A DNA stretch of 64,000 nt from assembly GCF_017912555.1 (NCBI RefSeq), contig NZ_JAERSD010000005.1:177159-241158 (forward strand), in the 5' to 3' direction. The notes beneath the pieces were generated by a model, which was not told where the DNA came from, ran no database searches, and saw only the letters and a list, made by a program, of their open reading frames with translations. The position numbers and the translations under genes are program-made. Below, one piece after another: positions 8,776-18,205 of the stretch. This DNA comes from Bacillus sp. REN3. GTDB lineage: Bacteria; Bacillota; Bacilli; Bacillales; Cytobacillaceae. Every line of letters starts with the position of its first letter. The first letter of the stretch is position 1.

Positions 8776-9807
8776 ATGAAGGCGAGAATAGCAATTAACG
8801 GTTTTGGGAGAATCGGCAGAATGGTTTTCAGAAGGGCCATTCTTGATAACAACCTTGAAATAGTTGCAATCAATGCGAGTTATCCAGCTGAAACACTGGC
8901 GCATTTAATAAAATATGACTCAAATCATGGTCAATTTGCTGGTGAAGTCATTGCAGCGGATGATTCACTGATTGTTAATGGAAAGACGGTAAAGCTGCTA
9001 AGCAACCGCAATCCTGCTGAGCTTCCATGGGAGGAGCTCGACATCGATCTTGTCATCGAAGCGACTGGCAAATTCAATTCACGTGACAAGGCTGCCCTTC
9101 ATCTTGAAGCAGGTGCGAAGAAGGTTATTCTGACTGCGCCAGGCAAAGAGGAAGACATCACTGTTGTGATGGGCGTAAATGAAAGCGCATTAAATGTAGA
9201 AGTGCATGATGTGATTTCGAATGCTTCCTGTACAACGAACTGTCTGGCTCCGGTAGCCAAGGTGCTTAACGACGCCTTTGGCATCGAAAATGGGTTGATG
9301 ACGACTGTGCATGCCTATACGAACGACCAGAATAATATCGACAATCCACATAAGGATTTGCGCAGGGCACGTTCTTGCGGCCAATCCATCATTCCGACTT
9401 CAACCGGAGCAGCCAAAGCGTTATCGCTTGTGCTTCCTGAATTGAAAGGAAAACTTCATGGAATGGCGCTGAGGGTTCCGACACCAAACGTTTCACTTGT
9501 GGACCTTGTTGTGGACCTTAAGCGTGAAGTGACAGTCGATGAAGTGAACGAAGCATTCTATTCTGCCGCGAATGGAAAGCTCAACGGTATCCTTGATATC
9601 ACGACTGAACCGCTTGTTTCGATTGATTTCAACACCAATGAGCATTCAGCAATCATCGATGGCCTGTCCACAATGGTGATCGGAGCGAAAAAAGTCAAGG
9701 TGCTCGCCTGGTATGACAATGAATGGGGTTATTCATGCAGGGTTGTTGATCTCGCAAAGCATGTTGCCAATGAGATGTCAAACTCAGCGACTGTTAAAGT
9801 CGGATGA
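8776..9807 (+). CDS. gapB: Gluconeogenic glyceraldehyde-3-phosphate dehydrogenase GapB
   Basis: A 343-residue GAPDH. The NAD(P)-binding start is INGFGRIGRMVFRRA and the catalytic cysteine is C152 in SNASCTTNCLAP. The 343-residue length, the sequence after the Rossmann start and the position after coaE and before speD match GapB, the NADP-preferring, gluconeogenesis/erythrose-4-phosphate enzyme, rather than glycolytic GapA. It has a good ribosome binding site (GGAAGGGGCC) and is monocistronic between two terminators. Confidence 0.95.
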   Translation: MKARIAINGFGRIGRMVFRRAILDNNLEIVAINASYPAETLAHLIKYDSNHGQFAGEVIAADDSLIVNGKTVKLLSNRNPAELPWEELDIDLVIEATGKFNSRDKAALHLEAGAKKVILTAPGKEEDITVVMGVNESALNVEVHDVISNASCTTNCLAPVAKVLNDAFGIENGLMTTVHAYTNDQNNIDNPHKDLRRARSCGQSIIPTSTGAAKALSLVLPELKGKLHGMALRVPTPNVSLVDLVVDLKREVTVDEVNEAFYSAANGKLNGILDITTEPLVSIDFNTNEHSAIIDGLSTMVIGAKKVKVLAWYDNEWGYSCRVVDLAKHVANEMSNSATVKVG

Positions 9808-9822
9808 TTGATTTATAAAGAT

Positions 9823-9853
9823 AAGCTTGCCGGATTTCCGGCAAGCTTTTTTC
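9823..9853 (+). terminator. gapB terminator
   Basis: AAGCTTGCCGGA / CCGGCAAGCTT with a short loop, then TTTTTT. Confidence 0.92.
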
Positions 9854-9868
9854 CTGTTCCGTTTTATA

Positions 9869-9898
9869 CGGAAATCGCTTGATTCAAAGCGATTTCCG
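9869..9898. repeat. Perfect 12-bp hairpin without U-tract
   Basis: CGGAAATCGCTT, loop GATTCA, AAGCGATTTCCG. No T run follows on either strand, so it is not an ordinary terminator. It sits about 50 bp upstream of the speD promoter. Confidence 0.7.
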
Positions 9899-9946
9899 AC
9901 CTGGAAAACCCATCAGAAAAACACAGAAAAAATTTAAAAGACTGTG

Positions 9947-9975
9947 TTGCAAAAAAAATATAAACCAAGTATACT
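9947..9975 (+). promoter_or_regulatory. SigA-type promoter of speD
   Basis: TTGCAA (9947-9952), 17-bp spacer, TATACT (9970-9975). Transcription would start near 9982, giving a 5' UTR of about 135 nt. Confidence 0.75.
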
Positions 9976-9981
9976 AGTCAA

Positions 9982-10117
9982 CGTGAACTTCTTAATAACG
10001 GTACCAATTGGCTACTTAAAGGGTTAGGACCTCTCTGGACTAACTTTCCCCCGTGGTAGTTAAGATACCATTGAAAATAAGAATTTCATTTTATTACTGT
10101 TAAGGGGGAAATTGAAT
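9982..10117 (+). ncRNA. Structured speD leader with anti-Shine-Dalgarno pairing
   Basis: The leader contains a hairpin GTTAG...CTAAC (about 10023-10044). A pyrimidine tract TTTCCCCC (10045-10052) is perfectly complementary to GGGGGAAA (10104-10111), which includes the speD ribosome binding site. The pairing could switch translation off. No riboswitch class that I know is assigned here, so a ligand is not claimed. Confidence 0.5.
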
Positions 10118-10498
10118 ATGGAAACGATGGGTCGTCATGTGATTTCTGAACTTTGGGGATGCGATTTTGAAAAGTTAAATGATATGGATTATATTGAACA
10201 AACTTTCGTTGCAGCAGCATTGGAATCAGGTGCTGAAATTCGCGAGGTGGCATTCCACAAATTTGCTCCTCAAGGAGTTAGTGGTGTTGTCATCATTTCT
10301 GAGTCCCATTTAACGATTCACAGCTTCCCGGAACATGGATACGCCAGCATTGATGTTTATACATGCGGTGATCTTAATCCTAACGTTGCCGCTGATTATA
10401 TTGCGGAAGCCCTTGGCGCTCAAACTCGCGAGAATATCGAACTTCCGCGCGGAATGGGTCCTGTGCATGTGAAACAGGCACAAGCCAAAGCTCTATAA
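10118..10498 (+). CDS. speD: S-adenosylmethionine decarboxylase proenzyme
   Basis: A 126-residue class 1B SpeD that makes decarboxylated AdoMet for spermidine synthesis. The self-cleavage site is the serine in [11 protein letters not shown], which becomes the pyruvoyl group; [15 protein letters not shown] is the conserved active-site segment. I chose ATG 10118 ([15 protein letters not shown]), 9 nt after AAGGGGGAA; an in-frame TTG six bases upstream is inside the ribosome binding region. Monocistronic with its own terminator. Confidence 0.96.
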   Translation: METMGRHVISELWGCDFEKLNDMDYIEQTFVAAALESGAEIREVAFHKFAPQGVSGVVIISESHLTIHSFPEHGYASIDVYTCGDLNPNVAADYIAEALGAQTRENIELPRGMGPVHVKQAQAKAL

Positions 10499-10520
10499 CT
10501 GAATCATAGATAGCTTACAG

Positions 10521-10546
10521 GAGGTGTAGAGATACACCTCTTTTTT
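10521..10546 (+). terminator. speD terminator
   Basis: GAGGTGTA, GAGA loop, TACACCTC, then TTTTTT. Confidence 0.93.
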
Positions 10547-10721
10547 AATACAGGGAAGAATACATCCAGCTGGAAGAAGTTTCGATGCCGCCGCAAAATG
10601 TTTTCGGTCAAGGATAAGTACAGCAAGGCTGATTTTTTCCATCAAGCGGATGCCTTGAGCTTTCTCTGAAATGAAAATACGGTATACTGTAACTATATTG
10701 TTGGATGCAGGAGGATGTTTC

Positions 10722-11123
10722 ATGTCTTTTTTCAAAGAAATCTCTTTGCGTTACCAGAAATTCTGCGGTACGGCTGAGAAACATCGGGACGAGCGGTTGA
10801 AGACACGATATTATAAGGCAAGCTTCAATCAGGTGTTCCAGACAGTCGAACAGCTGCTAAAGGACGATCCTTCGGGGAAAATTTCAAGCATTTCAAAGGA
10901 ACACGGGGAAATATCGGCAGAAATCGGCAGGTCTGCTTCTTTCATGACTGTTACTGTTGTGATGACAAAGCCTTTTGAAACAGCGGTAGACCTTCATATT
11001 TCAACAGAAAGGTTTTCCCTGGCAGGCATTAATCCTCTCCTGAAAAAGGAAATACTCTATTTTTACCAAAAACTGGATCAATCCCTTCCTTTTATCGGAT
11101 CCGGCATCAACGGAAATGAATAG
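10722..11123 (+). CDS. Conserved hypothetical cytosolic protein, 133 residues
   Basis: I do not recognise a characterised family. The protein starts MSFFKEISLRYQKFCGTAEKH at a start with a GCAGGAGG ribosome binding site 6 nt before the ATG. It has no signal peptide or membrane segment, is mildly basic at the N-terminus and has an alternating hydrophobic pattern in the middle (SFMTVTVVMTKPFETAVDLHIST) suggesting a small alpha/beta domain. A -10-like TATACT lies about 40 bp upstream. It sits between speD and nrdR with no obvious functional link; codon use is like the neighbours. Confidence 0.75.
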   Translation: MSFFKEISLRYQKFCGTAEKHRDERLKTRYYKASFNQVFQTVEQLLKDDPSGKISSISKEHGEISAEIGRSASFMTVTVVMTKPFETAVDLHISTERFSLAGINPLLKKEILYFYQKLDQSLPFIGSGINGNE

Positions 11124-11259
11124 TTTCCCTTGTCCAGACTCCATTCTTTTTATAAGATAATACATAGGGACTGAATGTTTGCGAAAGTCATTATCCAGTT
11201 CTAATATTCAACTGCAAGGCATCATGATGCCCATTCCAAACCACTTGGAGCTGATCGAT

Positions 11260-11721
11260 ATGAAATGTCCAACTTGCCAAAACAATTCCACACGTGTTCT
11301 TGATTCAAGGCCGGTTGATGATAGTCGGTCAATTCGCCGCCGTCGTGAATGCGAAGCGTGCGGTTTTCGATTCACAACATTTGAAAAAGTGGAAGAGATT
11401 CCTTTGATTGTCGTCAAAAAAGAAGGGACACGTGAAGAGTTTAACCGTGAAAAGCTCCTCCGCGGCCTGATTAAAGCCTGCGAGAAACGCCCGGTAGCTT
11501 TAAGCCAGCTTGAGGAAATCACCTCAGAGGTTGAAAAGGAGCTTCGGAGCCAGGGAATATCGGAAGTTAAAAGCGAAGCGATTGGTGAAATGGTGATGGA
11601 TCGGCTGGCGAGTGTCGATGAAGTAGCCTATGTACGGTTTGCATCCGTCTATCGCCAATTCAAGGATATTAATGTATTTATTGATGAATTAAAAGAACTT
11701 ATAAAGAAAGAGCAGTCCTGA
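11260..11721 (+). CDS. nrdR: Transcriptional repressor NrdR
   Basis: A 153-residue regulator of ribonucleotide reductase genes. An N-terminal zinc ribbon (CPTC...[10 protein letters not shown]) that reads NrdR boxes is followed by an ATP-cone (about residues 50-135) that senses ATP/dATP. The start is ATG 11260 (MKCPTCQ) behind TTGGAG; the frame stays open 81 bp upstream but that stretch has no homologue in the family. It precedes dnaB, as in B. subtilis. Confidence 0.96.
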   Translation: MKCPTCQNNSTRVLDSRPVDDSRSIRRRRECEACGFRFTTFEKVEEIPLIVVKKEGTREEFNREKLLRGLIKACEKRPVALSQLEEITSEVEKELRSQGISEVKSEAIGEMVMDRLASVDEVAYVRFASVYRQFKDINVFIDELKELIKKEQS

Positions 11722-11723
11722 AG

Positions 11724-11751
11724 GAGCTGAAGGGAACTTCGGCTCTTTTTT
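11724..11751 (+). terminator. nrdR terminator
   Basis: GAGCTGAAG / CTTCGGCTC (one T-G pair) followed by TTTTTT, between nrdR and dnaB. Confidence 0.8.
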
Positions 11752-11780
11752 CACGAACCGTTCGGAAAGGAGGCTGTCAT

Positions 11781-13175
11781 ATGTCCCAGCATTGGCAGGA
11801 AACATTGCCAGTAGACCAATATATTGTCGCTTCTGGCGGACTATTGCATGAGTATGATCGAAAGGTGCTGACTTTTTTATACCAGCCACTGATCGGTCCG
11901 GCCTGTTTAAGCTTGTACATGACCTTATGGGCAGAACTGGAAGAAAACCGCCTTTGGTCCGAGCCTGTGACCCATCATCATTTAATGAACATCATGGATA
12001 TGAACCTGAAAGAAATTTACCAGGCGCGTCTCAAGCTTGAGGGTATCGGCCTCTTGAAGACATTGGTGAAAAATGAAGAGGGACGCAGGGCGTTCATGTA
12101 TGAATTGCAGCCCCCCCTCACGCCGGAAAGTTTTTTCCTTGACGGACTTTTGAACATTTATTTATATCGCAAGGTTGGCAGGAACCAGTTCTTGCGTCTT
12201 AAACGGTTTTTCAGCGACAGGTCTCCGATGGCCGATCCAGGGTATCGGGAAATAACGAAGGCATTCCAGGATGTTTTCATTTCAGCTTCGCCTGACACCC
12301 TTAAGCATAATGCCTATTCGGCTGATGACTTGGATGCGGAAGCAGGAATGGCTTTCATCGGCAGGGGGAATGCACAAACAATCCAAATCGATTCTTCGGA
12401 ATTCAACTTCGATGTGCTCATAGGTGGATTGAATGATTCGCTGATTCCGAAAAGTGCGTTCACGAAGAAGGTAAGGGAAGCTGTAAGCAACCTCGCCTTT
12501 CTTTATGGCATTGACGCATTGACAATGAAAAACCTTGTCTTGAGCGCAGTTAACTCTGGGAGTGAAATCGATATTGAGGAGCTGCGGAAGGCCGCGAGGG
12601 ATTGGTATCAGTTTGAATACCAGGACCAGCTCCCCGCCCTTATGGACCGGATCCAGCCTGCACAGTTCAATACAGGCATCGGGAAACCAAGAACGAAAGA
12701 AGAGGAGCTTATTCAGTATTTCGAAAAGACATCACCCCGACAACTCTTGATTGATCTTTCGGGTGGGGCGGAGCCATCCAAATCGGATTTGCAGATCATC
12801 GAAGAGGTGATGTTCAAACAGAAACTCTTGCCGGGCGTGGTCAATGTCCTTGTACAGTATGTCATGCTAAAGACAGATATGAAGCTTGCTAAAGGATACA
12901 TAGAGAAGATTGCCAGCCATTGGGCGAGAAAAAAGATCACAACTGTCAAAGAAGCGATGGAGCTCGCAAAAAATGAACATCGCCAGTATCTTGGCTGGGC
13001 AGAGAGCAAGCATCAATCAGTATCGAAAGGGAAGCAGAAGCCTGCAAGCAAAGAAACACATCCGGACTGGCTGAGCAAGAAGACTCCGAATAAGCTTGAA
13101 AGACAAACAGAAGATACAGAAGCTGAAATCAGGAAGCTTGAAGAGGAGCTTGAAAAATTCAAATCGGATCTATGA
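11781..13175 (+). CDS. dnaB: Replication initiation and membrane attachment protein DnaB
   Basis: A 464-residue Firmicutes DnaB (not the helicase). It acts after DnaA and DnaD at oriC and in restart, helping the loader DnaI place the DnaC helicase. The N-terminal winged-helix region (DRKVLTFLYQPLIGPACLSLYMTLW) and the DnaB/DnaD C-terminal domain (about residues 300-410) are both present, followed by a charged tail ending EELEKFKSDL. Its AAGGAGGCTGTCAT ribosome binding site is strong. Odd: dnaI, which normally follows directly and often overlaps, is missing; a terminator comes instead. Confidence 0.95.
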   Translation: MSQHWQETLPVDQYIVASGGLLHEYDRKVLTFLYQPLIGPACLSLYMTLWAELEENRLWSEPVTHHHLMNIMDMNLKEIYQARLKLEGIGLLKTLVKNEEGRRAFMYELQPPLTPESFFLDGLLNIYLYRKVGRNQFLRLKRFFSDRSPMADPGYREITKAFQDVFISASPDTLKHNAYSADDLDAEAGMAFIGRGNAQTIQIDSSEFNFDVLIGGLNDSLIPKSAFTKKVREAVSNLAFLYGIDALTMKNLVLSAVNSGSEIDIEELRKAARDWYQFEYQDQLPALMDRIQPAQFNTGIGKPRTKEEELIQYFEKTSPRQLLIDLSGGAEPSKSDLQIIEEVMFKQKLLPGVVNVLVQYVMLKTDMKLAKGYIEKIASHWARKKITTVKEAMELAKNEHRQYLGWAESKHQSVSKGKQKPASKETHPDWLSKKTPNKLERQTEDTEAEIRKLEEELEKFKSDL

Positions 13176-13183
13176 TTTTAATG

Positions 13184-13221
13184 ACATGCCCAGCCATTGC
13201 GTTGAGGCATGTTTTATTTTT
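13184..13221 (+). terminator. dnaB terminator
   Basis: ACATGCC (13184-13190) pairs with GGCATGT (13206-13212), followed by TTTATTTTTA. The loop is large (15 nt), so strength is uncertain. Confidence 0.65.
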
Positions 13222-13420
13222 ACATAATTAATCCCGCTCTTTTGGACTGATAACCGGCCTATTCCGGAAGGTAATAAAGCAATTTATCCCCAGTGCCGAG
13301 GATGTTCCTGTGTAAGCCTGCCCTCCTCTTTATAGCCAGCCGTGGTCGTTGTTTAGATGCTTCTAAATTGTCCAGGACCCCCATATATATATACAGGAAT
13401 TATATAGAGGGGGGATATGG
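13222..13420. other. Non-coding gap where dnaI is expected
   Basis: About 200 bp. Reading all frames I find no DnaI-like segment: no Walker A (GKFGVGKT type) and no N-terminal cysteine cluster. Only a possible AT-rich promoter (ATATATATATAC) ahead of ytxC is visible. Confidence 0.6.
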
Positions 13421-14296
13421 TTGATTGAAATCATCTTCCAAAAAAGACAGGATGCCGTGAATCTATACCAGCACTTTATTAAAAGCATGGTTTCCTGGTG
13501 TGAGAGCCAATCAATTCTTCTTATTGAAGATCGAAATAGAGTATGCATTCCCGGACGAATGTTCGATGACTGCAGGCTGGATGAAATCAAAAATTGCTTT
13601 TTTGTTTTCATTACAACAATGAAGAGGGATGAATGGCTGCGTTCAATTTTAAGGGAATCCTACTTTTACACAGAAATAGAAGAACAGAATCAAATCATGG
13701 ATATTATCTATTCAGTTTTGGAGGGGAACAGGTCGGAACTCCTTCCCTTCATAGAAGGGCCGGGCACAGATGGAGAGATCAAAGGGGCGATAGACCAAAT
13801 TTTTGCCAAGAGAATCTCCTTTTCTTTTGATTCTTTTGTGATGTTTCGCTTAAAATCGTACGTTGATCAGCTATCGCGATGGATTGAAGTGGCGATTGAT
13901 GAATATAAGATGGAACAGGAATATCAGGTGTTCATCCAGACCCTCAGGGATTTCCTGGCGGGAAGAAGACCGCAAATGCGGCACTTGCATCTTGTTATCG
14001 AAGAAACAACAGGGTTTTTCAACAGCCGCTTTGACGAGATGACAAGGGGTGAACTCTTTAAAACAATCGACCGCAAGCTTCTTGTCAATCATCCCGTCTA
14101 TGTCGATTCCCTGACCATTGCCCCACTGCTTTCAATCGCTCCAGAAACCATTTATCTATACACCGATGATCTTCAGCAGCCGCTGGTGAGGACGATCCTC
14201 AATATTTTCGAAGAGAGGGTCCAAACGAAATCCCTGGTTTCGTTCCATGAGGAAAGATTGGCCATCACTGGGCAGGACAACAGAAATGTGCAATAG
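13421..14296 (+). CDS. ytxC: Putative sporulation protein YtxC
   Basis: A 291-residue member of the YtxC family, found in spore formers upstream of thrS; no biochemical role is established. It lacks membrane segments and a signal peptide. Recognisable pieces are FDSFVMFRLKSYV and the C-terminal DRKLLVNHPVYVDSLTIAP. Translation starts at a TTG (MIEIIFQKRQDAV), 6-7 nt after GAGGGGGG; the overlapping ATG in another frame stops at once. In B. subtilis it follows dnaI and ytxB, both absent here. Confidence 0.85.
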   Translation: MIEIIFQKRQDAVNLYQHFIKSMVSWCESQSILLIEDRNRVCIPGRMFDDCRLDEIKNCFFVFITTMKRDEWLRSILRESYFYTEIEEQNQIMDIIYSVLEGNRSELLPFIEGPGTDGEIKGAIDQIFAKRISFSFDSFVMFRLKSYVDQLSRWIEVAIDEYKMEQEYQVFIQTLRDFLAGRRPQMRHLHLVIEETTGFFNSRFDEMTRGELFKTIDRKLLVNHPVYVDSLTIAPLLSIAPETIYLYTDDLQQPLVRTILNIFEERVQTKSLVSFHEERLAITGQDNRNVQ

Positions 14297-14301
14297 CCCA
14301 C

Positions 14302-14330
14302 TTGATTTTCATTACATTACAATCTATAAT
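14302..14330 (+). promoter_or_regulatory. SigA-type promoter of the thrS T-box transcript
   Basis: TTGATT (14302-14307), 17-bp spacer, TATAAT (14325-14330). Confidence 0.75.
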
Positions 14331-14337
14331 TACGTAC

Positions 14338-14608
14338 ATACTAACAGAATCAAGCAAATGTAATGATGAGGACACGGGCAATCTTGAAAGGTTCACAGAG
14401 AGGGAAGGCAAGGCTGAAACCTTCCTAGCACTAGAGACAAGCTTACCGCCTCTGAACACCAGCTTTGAACGCCCTCCGGCAAGTATTGGCTGGCGGCAGC
14501 AGCCGTTATCTCAACCAGAGCCATTTTTTGCTTTACTGCTGAAAATGGAAAATTGGGTGGAACCACGTGTATGCAAACTCGTCCCTGTTTCAGGGGCGGG
14601 TTTTTTTA
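14338..14608 (+). ncRNA. T-box leader of thrS (threonine-tRNA responsive)
   Basis: The T-box proper, AATTGGGTGGAACCACG, is at 14551-14567. The specifier position shows ACC (14458-14460, in TCTGAACACC), a threonine codon. The terminator alternative is a 13-bp stem (14575-14603; core CGTCCCTG / CAGGGGCG) followed by a T run. Uncharged tRNA-Thr would favour the antiterminator and thrS expression. Confidence 0.93.
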
Positions 14609-14655
14609 TTTTTTCGCGTATGGATCATACGCTATCTTAAAAGGAGGAAAAGCCA

Positions 14656-16587
14656 ATGGCAGACATGTTAAAGATTTCTTTTCCAGATGGAGCAGTGAAG
14701 GAGTTCCCGGCTGGCACCACAACAGAAGACATTGCCAGTTCGATCAGCCCGGGGCTTAAGAAGAAAGCCATTGCCGGGATGGTGAATGGCAAGCCGTACG
14801 ATTTGCGAAGGCCGATCGCAGAGGATGCGTCTATCGAAATCGTCACCCCTGACCATCCCGAAGCACTCGAGATCTTGCGCCACAGTACAGCACACCTCAT
14901 GGCACAGGCAATCAAGAGGCTGTATAAAGACGTCAAATTGGGAGTAGGTCCCGTGATTGAAGGCGGCTTCTACTATGATATGGACATGGATCATGCCCTG
15001 TCCCCTGAAGATTTGCCGGCCATTGAAAAAGAGATGGCGAGAATCGTCAGTGAAAACCTAGAAATCGTCCGCAAAGAGGTAAGCCGCGAAGAAGCAATTA
15101 ATCTATTCAAAAAAATCGGGGATGAATACAAGCTGGAATTGATCGAAGCGATTCCTGCCGATGAAACCGTCACTCTTTATGAGCAAGGGGAATTCGTCGA
15201 TCTTTGCCGCGGAGTTCATGTACCATCTACAGGCAAACTCAAGGAATTTAAATTGCTGAGTATTGCCGGAGCATACTGGCGCGGGGACAGCGACAACAAG
15301 ATGCTTCAGCGTATTTATGGCACCGCTTTTTTCAAGAAAGAAGATTTGAAGGAGCACTTGAGGCTGCTTGAGGAAGCGAAAGAGCGTGACCACCGCAAGC
15401 TTGGGAAGGAATTGAACCTATTCACTAATTCCCAGAAGGTCGGGCAGGGCCTGCCGCTATGGTTGCCAAAAGGAGCGACGATCCGCCGTATCATCGAACG
15501 CTATATCGTCGACAAGGAAGTCAGCCTCGGTTATGACCATGTCTACACTCCGGTAATGGGAAGCGTAGACTTGTACAAAACTTCAGGGCACTGGGATCAC
15601 TACCAGGAAAATATGTTTCCGGTAATGGAAATGGATAATGAACAGCTTGTGCTTCGCCCGATGAATTGCCCGCACCATATGATGGTGTACAAGAACAGCA
15701 TCCACAGCTACAGGGAGCTGCCTATCCGCATCGCGGAACTTGGAACGATGCACCGTTATGAAATGTCCGGTGCGCTTGCGGGACTGCAACGTGTCCGCGG
15801 CATGACCCTGAATGACGCGCATATCTTTGTCCGCCCTGATCAAATCAAGGAAGAATTCAAACGGGTTGTCCAGCTTGTTCTCGAAGTCTACAAGGATTTC
15901 GGAATGGATGATTATTCTTTCCGTCTTTCTTACCGCGATCCAGAGGATAAAGAAAAATATTTCGATGATGACCAGATGTGGGAAAAGGCACAATCCATGC
16001 TGAAGGAAGCGATGGATGAAATGGGCCTTGAGTACTTCGAAGCAGATGGCGAAGCAGCGTTCTATGGCCCTAAGCTTGATGTCCAGGTCAAGACAGCGCT
16101 TGGAAAAGAGGAGACTCTATCCACTGTCCAGCTTGACTTCCTGCTTCCAGAACGTTTCGATCTGACTTATATCGGCGAAGACGGAAAACATCACCGCCCA
16201 GTCGTCATTCACCGCGGAGTCGTTTCGACAATGGAGAGATTCGTTGCCTTCCTGATTGAAGAGTACAAGGGGGCGTTCCCGACTTGGCTGGCACCAGTCC
16301 AGGCACAGGTAATCCCGGTTTCTCCTTCAGTCCATTATGACTATGCGAGAAAAATTCAGGATCAGCTAAAAGCTCAAGGTTTCCGGGTGGAAATCGATGG
16401 CCGGGATGAGAAGATCGGCTATAAAATCCGAGAAGCGCAAATGCAGAAAATCCCTTACATGCTTGTGGTCGGCGACAACGAAGTCGCAGAGAATGCGGTC
16501 AACGTGCGCAAGTATGGGGAACAAAAATCTGAAACAGTTCCATTCGATGACTTCCTGGAGTCCTTTAGGAAGGAAGCGAAAAAATAA
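14656..16587 (+). CDS. thrS: Threonyl-tRNA synthetase
   Basis: A 643-residue class II synthetase. Domains in order: TGS (about 1-62), SAD editing domain (about 63-225) with the [10 protein letters not shown] zinc/editing motif, catalytic core (about 245-535) with NCPHHMMVY, motif 2 ([20 protein letters not shown]) and motif 3 ([20 protein letters not shown]), and the C-terminal anticodon-binding domain. Ribosome binding site AAAGGAGGAAAAGCC. Controlled by the T-box just upstream. Confidence 0.98.
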   Translation: MADMLKISFPDGAVKEFPAGTTTEDIASSISPGLKKKAIAGMVNGKPYDLRRPIAEDASIEIVTPDHPEALEILRHSTAHLMAQAIKRLYKDVKLGVGPVIEGGFYYDMDMDHALSPEDLPAIEKEMARIVSENLEIVRKEVSREEAINLFKKIGDEYKLELIEAIPADETVTLYEQGEFVDLCRGVHVPSTGKLKEFKLLSIAGAYWRGDSDNKMLQRIYGTAFFKKEDLKEHLRLLEEAKERDHRKLGKELNLFTNSQKVGQGLPLWLPKGATIRRIIERYIVDKEVSLGYDHVYTPVMGSVDLYKTSGHWDHYQENMFPVMEMDNEQLVLRPMNCPHHMMVYKNSIHSYRELPIRIAELGTMHRYEMSGALAGLQRVRGMTLNDAHIFVRPDQIKEEFKRVVQLVLEVYKDFGMDDYSFRLSYRDPEDKEKYFDDDQMWEKAQSMLKEAMDEMGLEYFEADGEAAFYGPKLDVQVKTALGKEETLSTVQLDFLLPERFDLTYIGEDGKHHRPVVIHRGVVSTMERFVAFLIEEYKGAFPTWLAPVQAQVIPVSPSVHYDYARKIQDQLKAQGFRVEIDGRDEKIGYKIREAQMQKIPYMLVVGDNEVAENAVNVRKYGEQKSETVPFDDFLESFRKEAKK

Positions 16588-16589
16588 GC

Positions 16590-16622
16590 AAAAGGGAGAA
16601 GCCTAAGGCTTTTCCCTTTTTG
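16590..16622 (+). terminator. thrS terminator
   Basis: AAAAGGGAGAAGCC, loop TAA, GGCTTTTCCCTTTTT; a long stem with T run. Confidence 0.9.
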
Positions 16623-16808
16623 CAGTTGCCTACATGAATAAATGCTGAACTCAAAAAGCATCAAAGTTTACGAAAACTGCCTTTATTATATTTACTTAAA
16701 GCAAACGAGCAGCGATTCGCTGGCATAAAATATTTTAAGAAAAAGTATTGCAGGCTTGAAGTCAATTTGATAAAATACAATACGTTGCAGTTAAGGCAAG
16801 TGATACGT

Positions 16809-16837
16809 TTGACACATCAACACCTTTGTGTTATATT
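16809..16837 (+). promoter_or_regulatory. SigA promoter of the infC-rpmI-rplT operon
   Basis: TTGACA (16809-16814), exact 17-bp spacer, TATATT (16832-16837). Confidence 0.85.
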
Positions 16838-16844
16838 AGCAAGA

Positions 16845-17065
16845 GTGAACTGAATACAGTTTTTTAGGAAAGAAGAAGCACCCGCTTCTCACCTGGCTGA
16901 CGCATACGTGTTGTTGGCAGGTATTGCGTAAAACGACTGATTTTTAATTTGTTTTCGTATGTGTGGGTGTGTTCGCCCGCACATTTTTTATTGCAGAAAA
17001 AGTGAACGCAGCGACAGACTTCTTCCCCTGGAAATGTATTCAATAAACCCTGGAGGTGGCTAATT
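16845..17065 (+). ncRNA. L20-type autoregulatory leader with attenuator
   Basis: A leader of about 220 nt precedes infC. It contains an intrinsic terminator, ATGTGTGGG / CCCGCACAT with TTTTTT (16959-16989). Low-GC Gram-positives use ribosomal protein L20 binding in this leader to promote premature termination; position and terminator match that system. I did not model the L20-binding fold itself. Confidence 0.75.
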
Positions 17066-17584
17066 ATTAGCAAAGACGCGATGTTATTAAACGAAGGAAT
17101 TCGAGCTCGCGAAATTCGTCTCATTGACCAAAATGGCGAGCAGTTAGGAATCAAAACTAAAGCTGAAGCGCTTGAAATCGCAGCGCGCGTTAATCTTGAT
17201 CTTGTTCTTGTTGCACCGAATGCGAAGCCCCCTGTAGGCCGGATCATGGACTACGGAAAGTTCAAGTTCGAACAGCAAAAGAAGGAAAAGGAAGCACGCA
17301 AGAACCAAAAGACGATCACGACCAAAGAAGTGCGCCTTAGCCCGACAATTGATGAGCACGACTTTAACACAAAGCTCCGCAATGCCATCAAGTTCCTGGA
17401 AAAAGGTGACAAGGTTAAAGCATCGATCCGGTTCAAAGGACGTGCGATTACCCATAAAGAGATCGGACAACGTGTACTGGACCGATTCGCCACTGCTTGC
17501 GCTGAAGTAGCAACAGTCGAATCATCACCAAGAATGGACGGCCGAAGCATGTTCCTGGTCCTTGCACCCAAAAACGACAAGTAA
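17066..17584 (+). CDS. infC: Translation initiation factor IF-3
   Basis: IF-3 of 172 residues, with N-domain [18 protein letters not shown] sequence, lysine-rich linker ([11 protein letters not shown]) and C-domain ([17 protein letters not shown]). The start is best placed at the rare codon ATT (17066; reads [12 protein letters not shown]), 9 nt after GGAGG; the next ATG (17081) lies inside the conserved N-terminus and has no ribosome binding site. Non-AUG starts are a known feature of infC and let IF-3 discriminate against its own mRNA. First gene of infC-rpmI-rplT. Confidence 0.95.
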   Translation: MSKDAMLLNEGIRAREIRLIDQNGEQLGIKTKAEALEIAARVNLDLVLVAPNAKPPVGRIMDYGKFKFEQQKKEKEARKNQKTITTKEVRLSPTIDEHDFNTKLRNAIKFLEKGDKVKASIRFKGRAITHKEIGQRVLDRFATACAEVATVESSPRMDGRSMFLVLAPKNDK

Positions 17585-17599
17585 CGAGGAGGAATACCA

Positions 17600-17800
17600 A
17601 TGCCAAAAATGAAAACACACCGCGGCGCTGCAAAGCGCTTCAAGAAAACTGGATCTGGTAAACTGAAGCGTTCACACGCTTATACTAGTCACTTATTCGC
17701 GAATAAATCTACAAAAGCAAAGCGCAAGCTTCGCAAATCATCACTTGTATCAAAAGGTGATTTCAAGCGCATCCGTCATTTGTTAGACAACATTAAGTAA
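17600..17800 (+). CDS. rpmI: 50S ribosomal protein L35
   Basis: A 66-residue, strongly basic ribosomal protein ([20 protein letters not shown]), full family length, with AACGAGGAGG ribosome binding site, 15 bp after infC. Confidence 0.98.
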   Translation: MPKMKTHRGAAKRFKKTGSGKLKRSHAYTSHLFANKSTKAKRKLRKSSLVSKGDFKRIRHLLDNIK

Positions 17801-17835
17801 ACTCGAGCGATCGATTTATATAGGAGGGAATTTAC

Positions 17836-18195
17836 ATGCCACGTGTAAAAGGCGGTACAGTTACGCGCAAGCGTCGTAAAAAAGTCATCAAATTAGCAAA
17901 AGGTTATTTCGGTTCCAAACATACATTATACAAAGTTGCTAACCAGCAAGTCATGAAGTCCCTGATGTATGCATACCGCGATCGTCGCCAGAAGAAGCGC
18001 GATTTCCGCAAGCTTTGGATTGCGCGTATTAACGCAGCAGCACGCATGAACGGTCTTTCTTACAGCCGTATGATGCACGGCTTGAAGCTTGCAGGCATCG
18101 AAGTAAACCGTAAGATGCTTGCTGAACTGGCTGTAAGCGATGCGAACGCATTTGCCCAGCTTGCAGAAACAGCAAAAAAGCAATTCAATAAGTAA
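17836..18195 (+). CDS. rplT: 50S ribosomal protein L20
   Basis: A 119-residue basic ribosomal protein ([20 protein letters not shown]). Besides its role in assembly of the large subunit, L20 is the likely repressor acting on the leader at 16845-17065. Third gene of the operon, followed by a terminator. Confidence 0.98.
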   Translation: MPRVKGGTVTRKRRKKVIKLAKGYFGSKHTLYKVANQQVMKSLMYAYRDRRQKKRDFRKLWIARINAAARMNGLSYSRMMHGLKLAGIEVNRKMLAELAVSDANAFAQLAETAKKQFNK

Positions 18196-18205
18196 TGAAG
18201 GACGG

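Noticed and set aside
14553..14759. Short frame inside the thrS T-box leader
   Set aside because: It covers the T-box and terminator RNA structures and runs into thrS out of frame.
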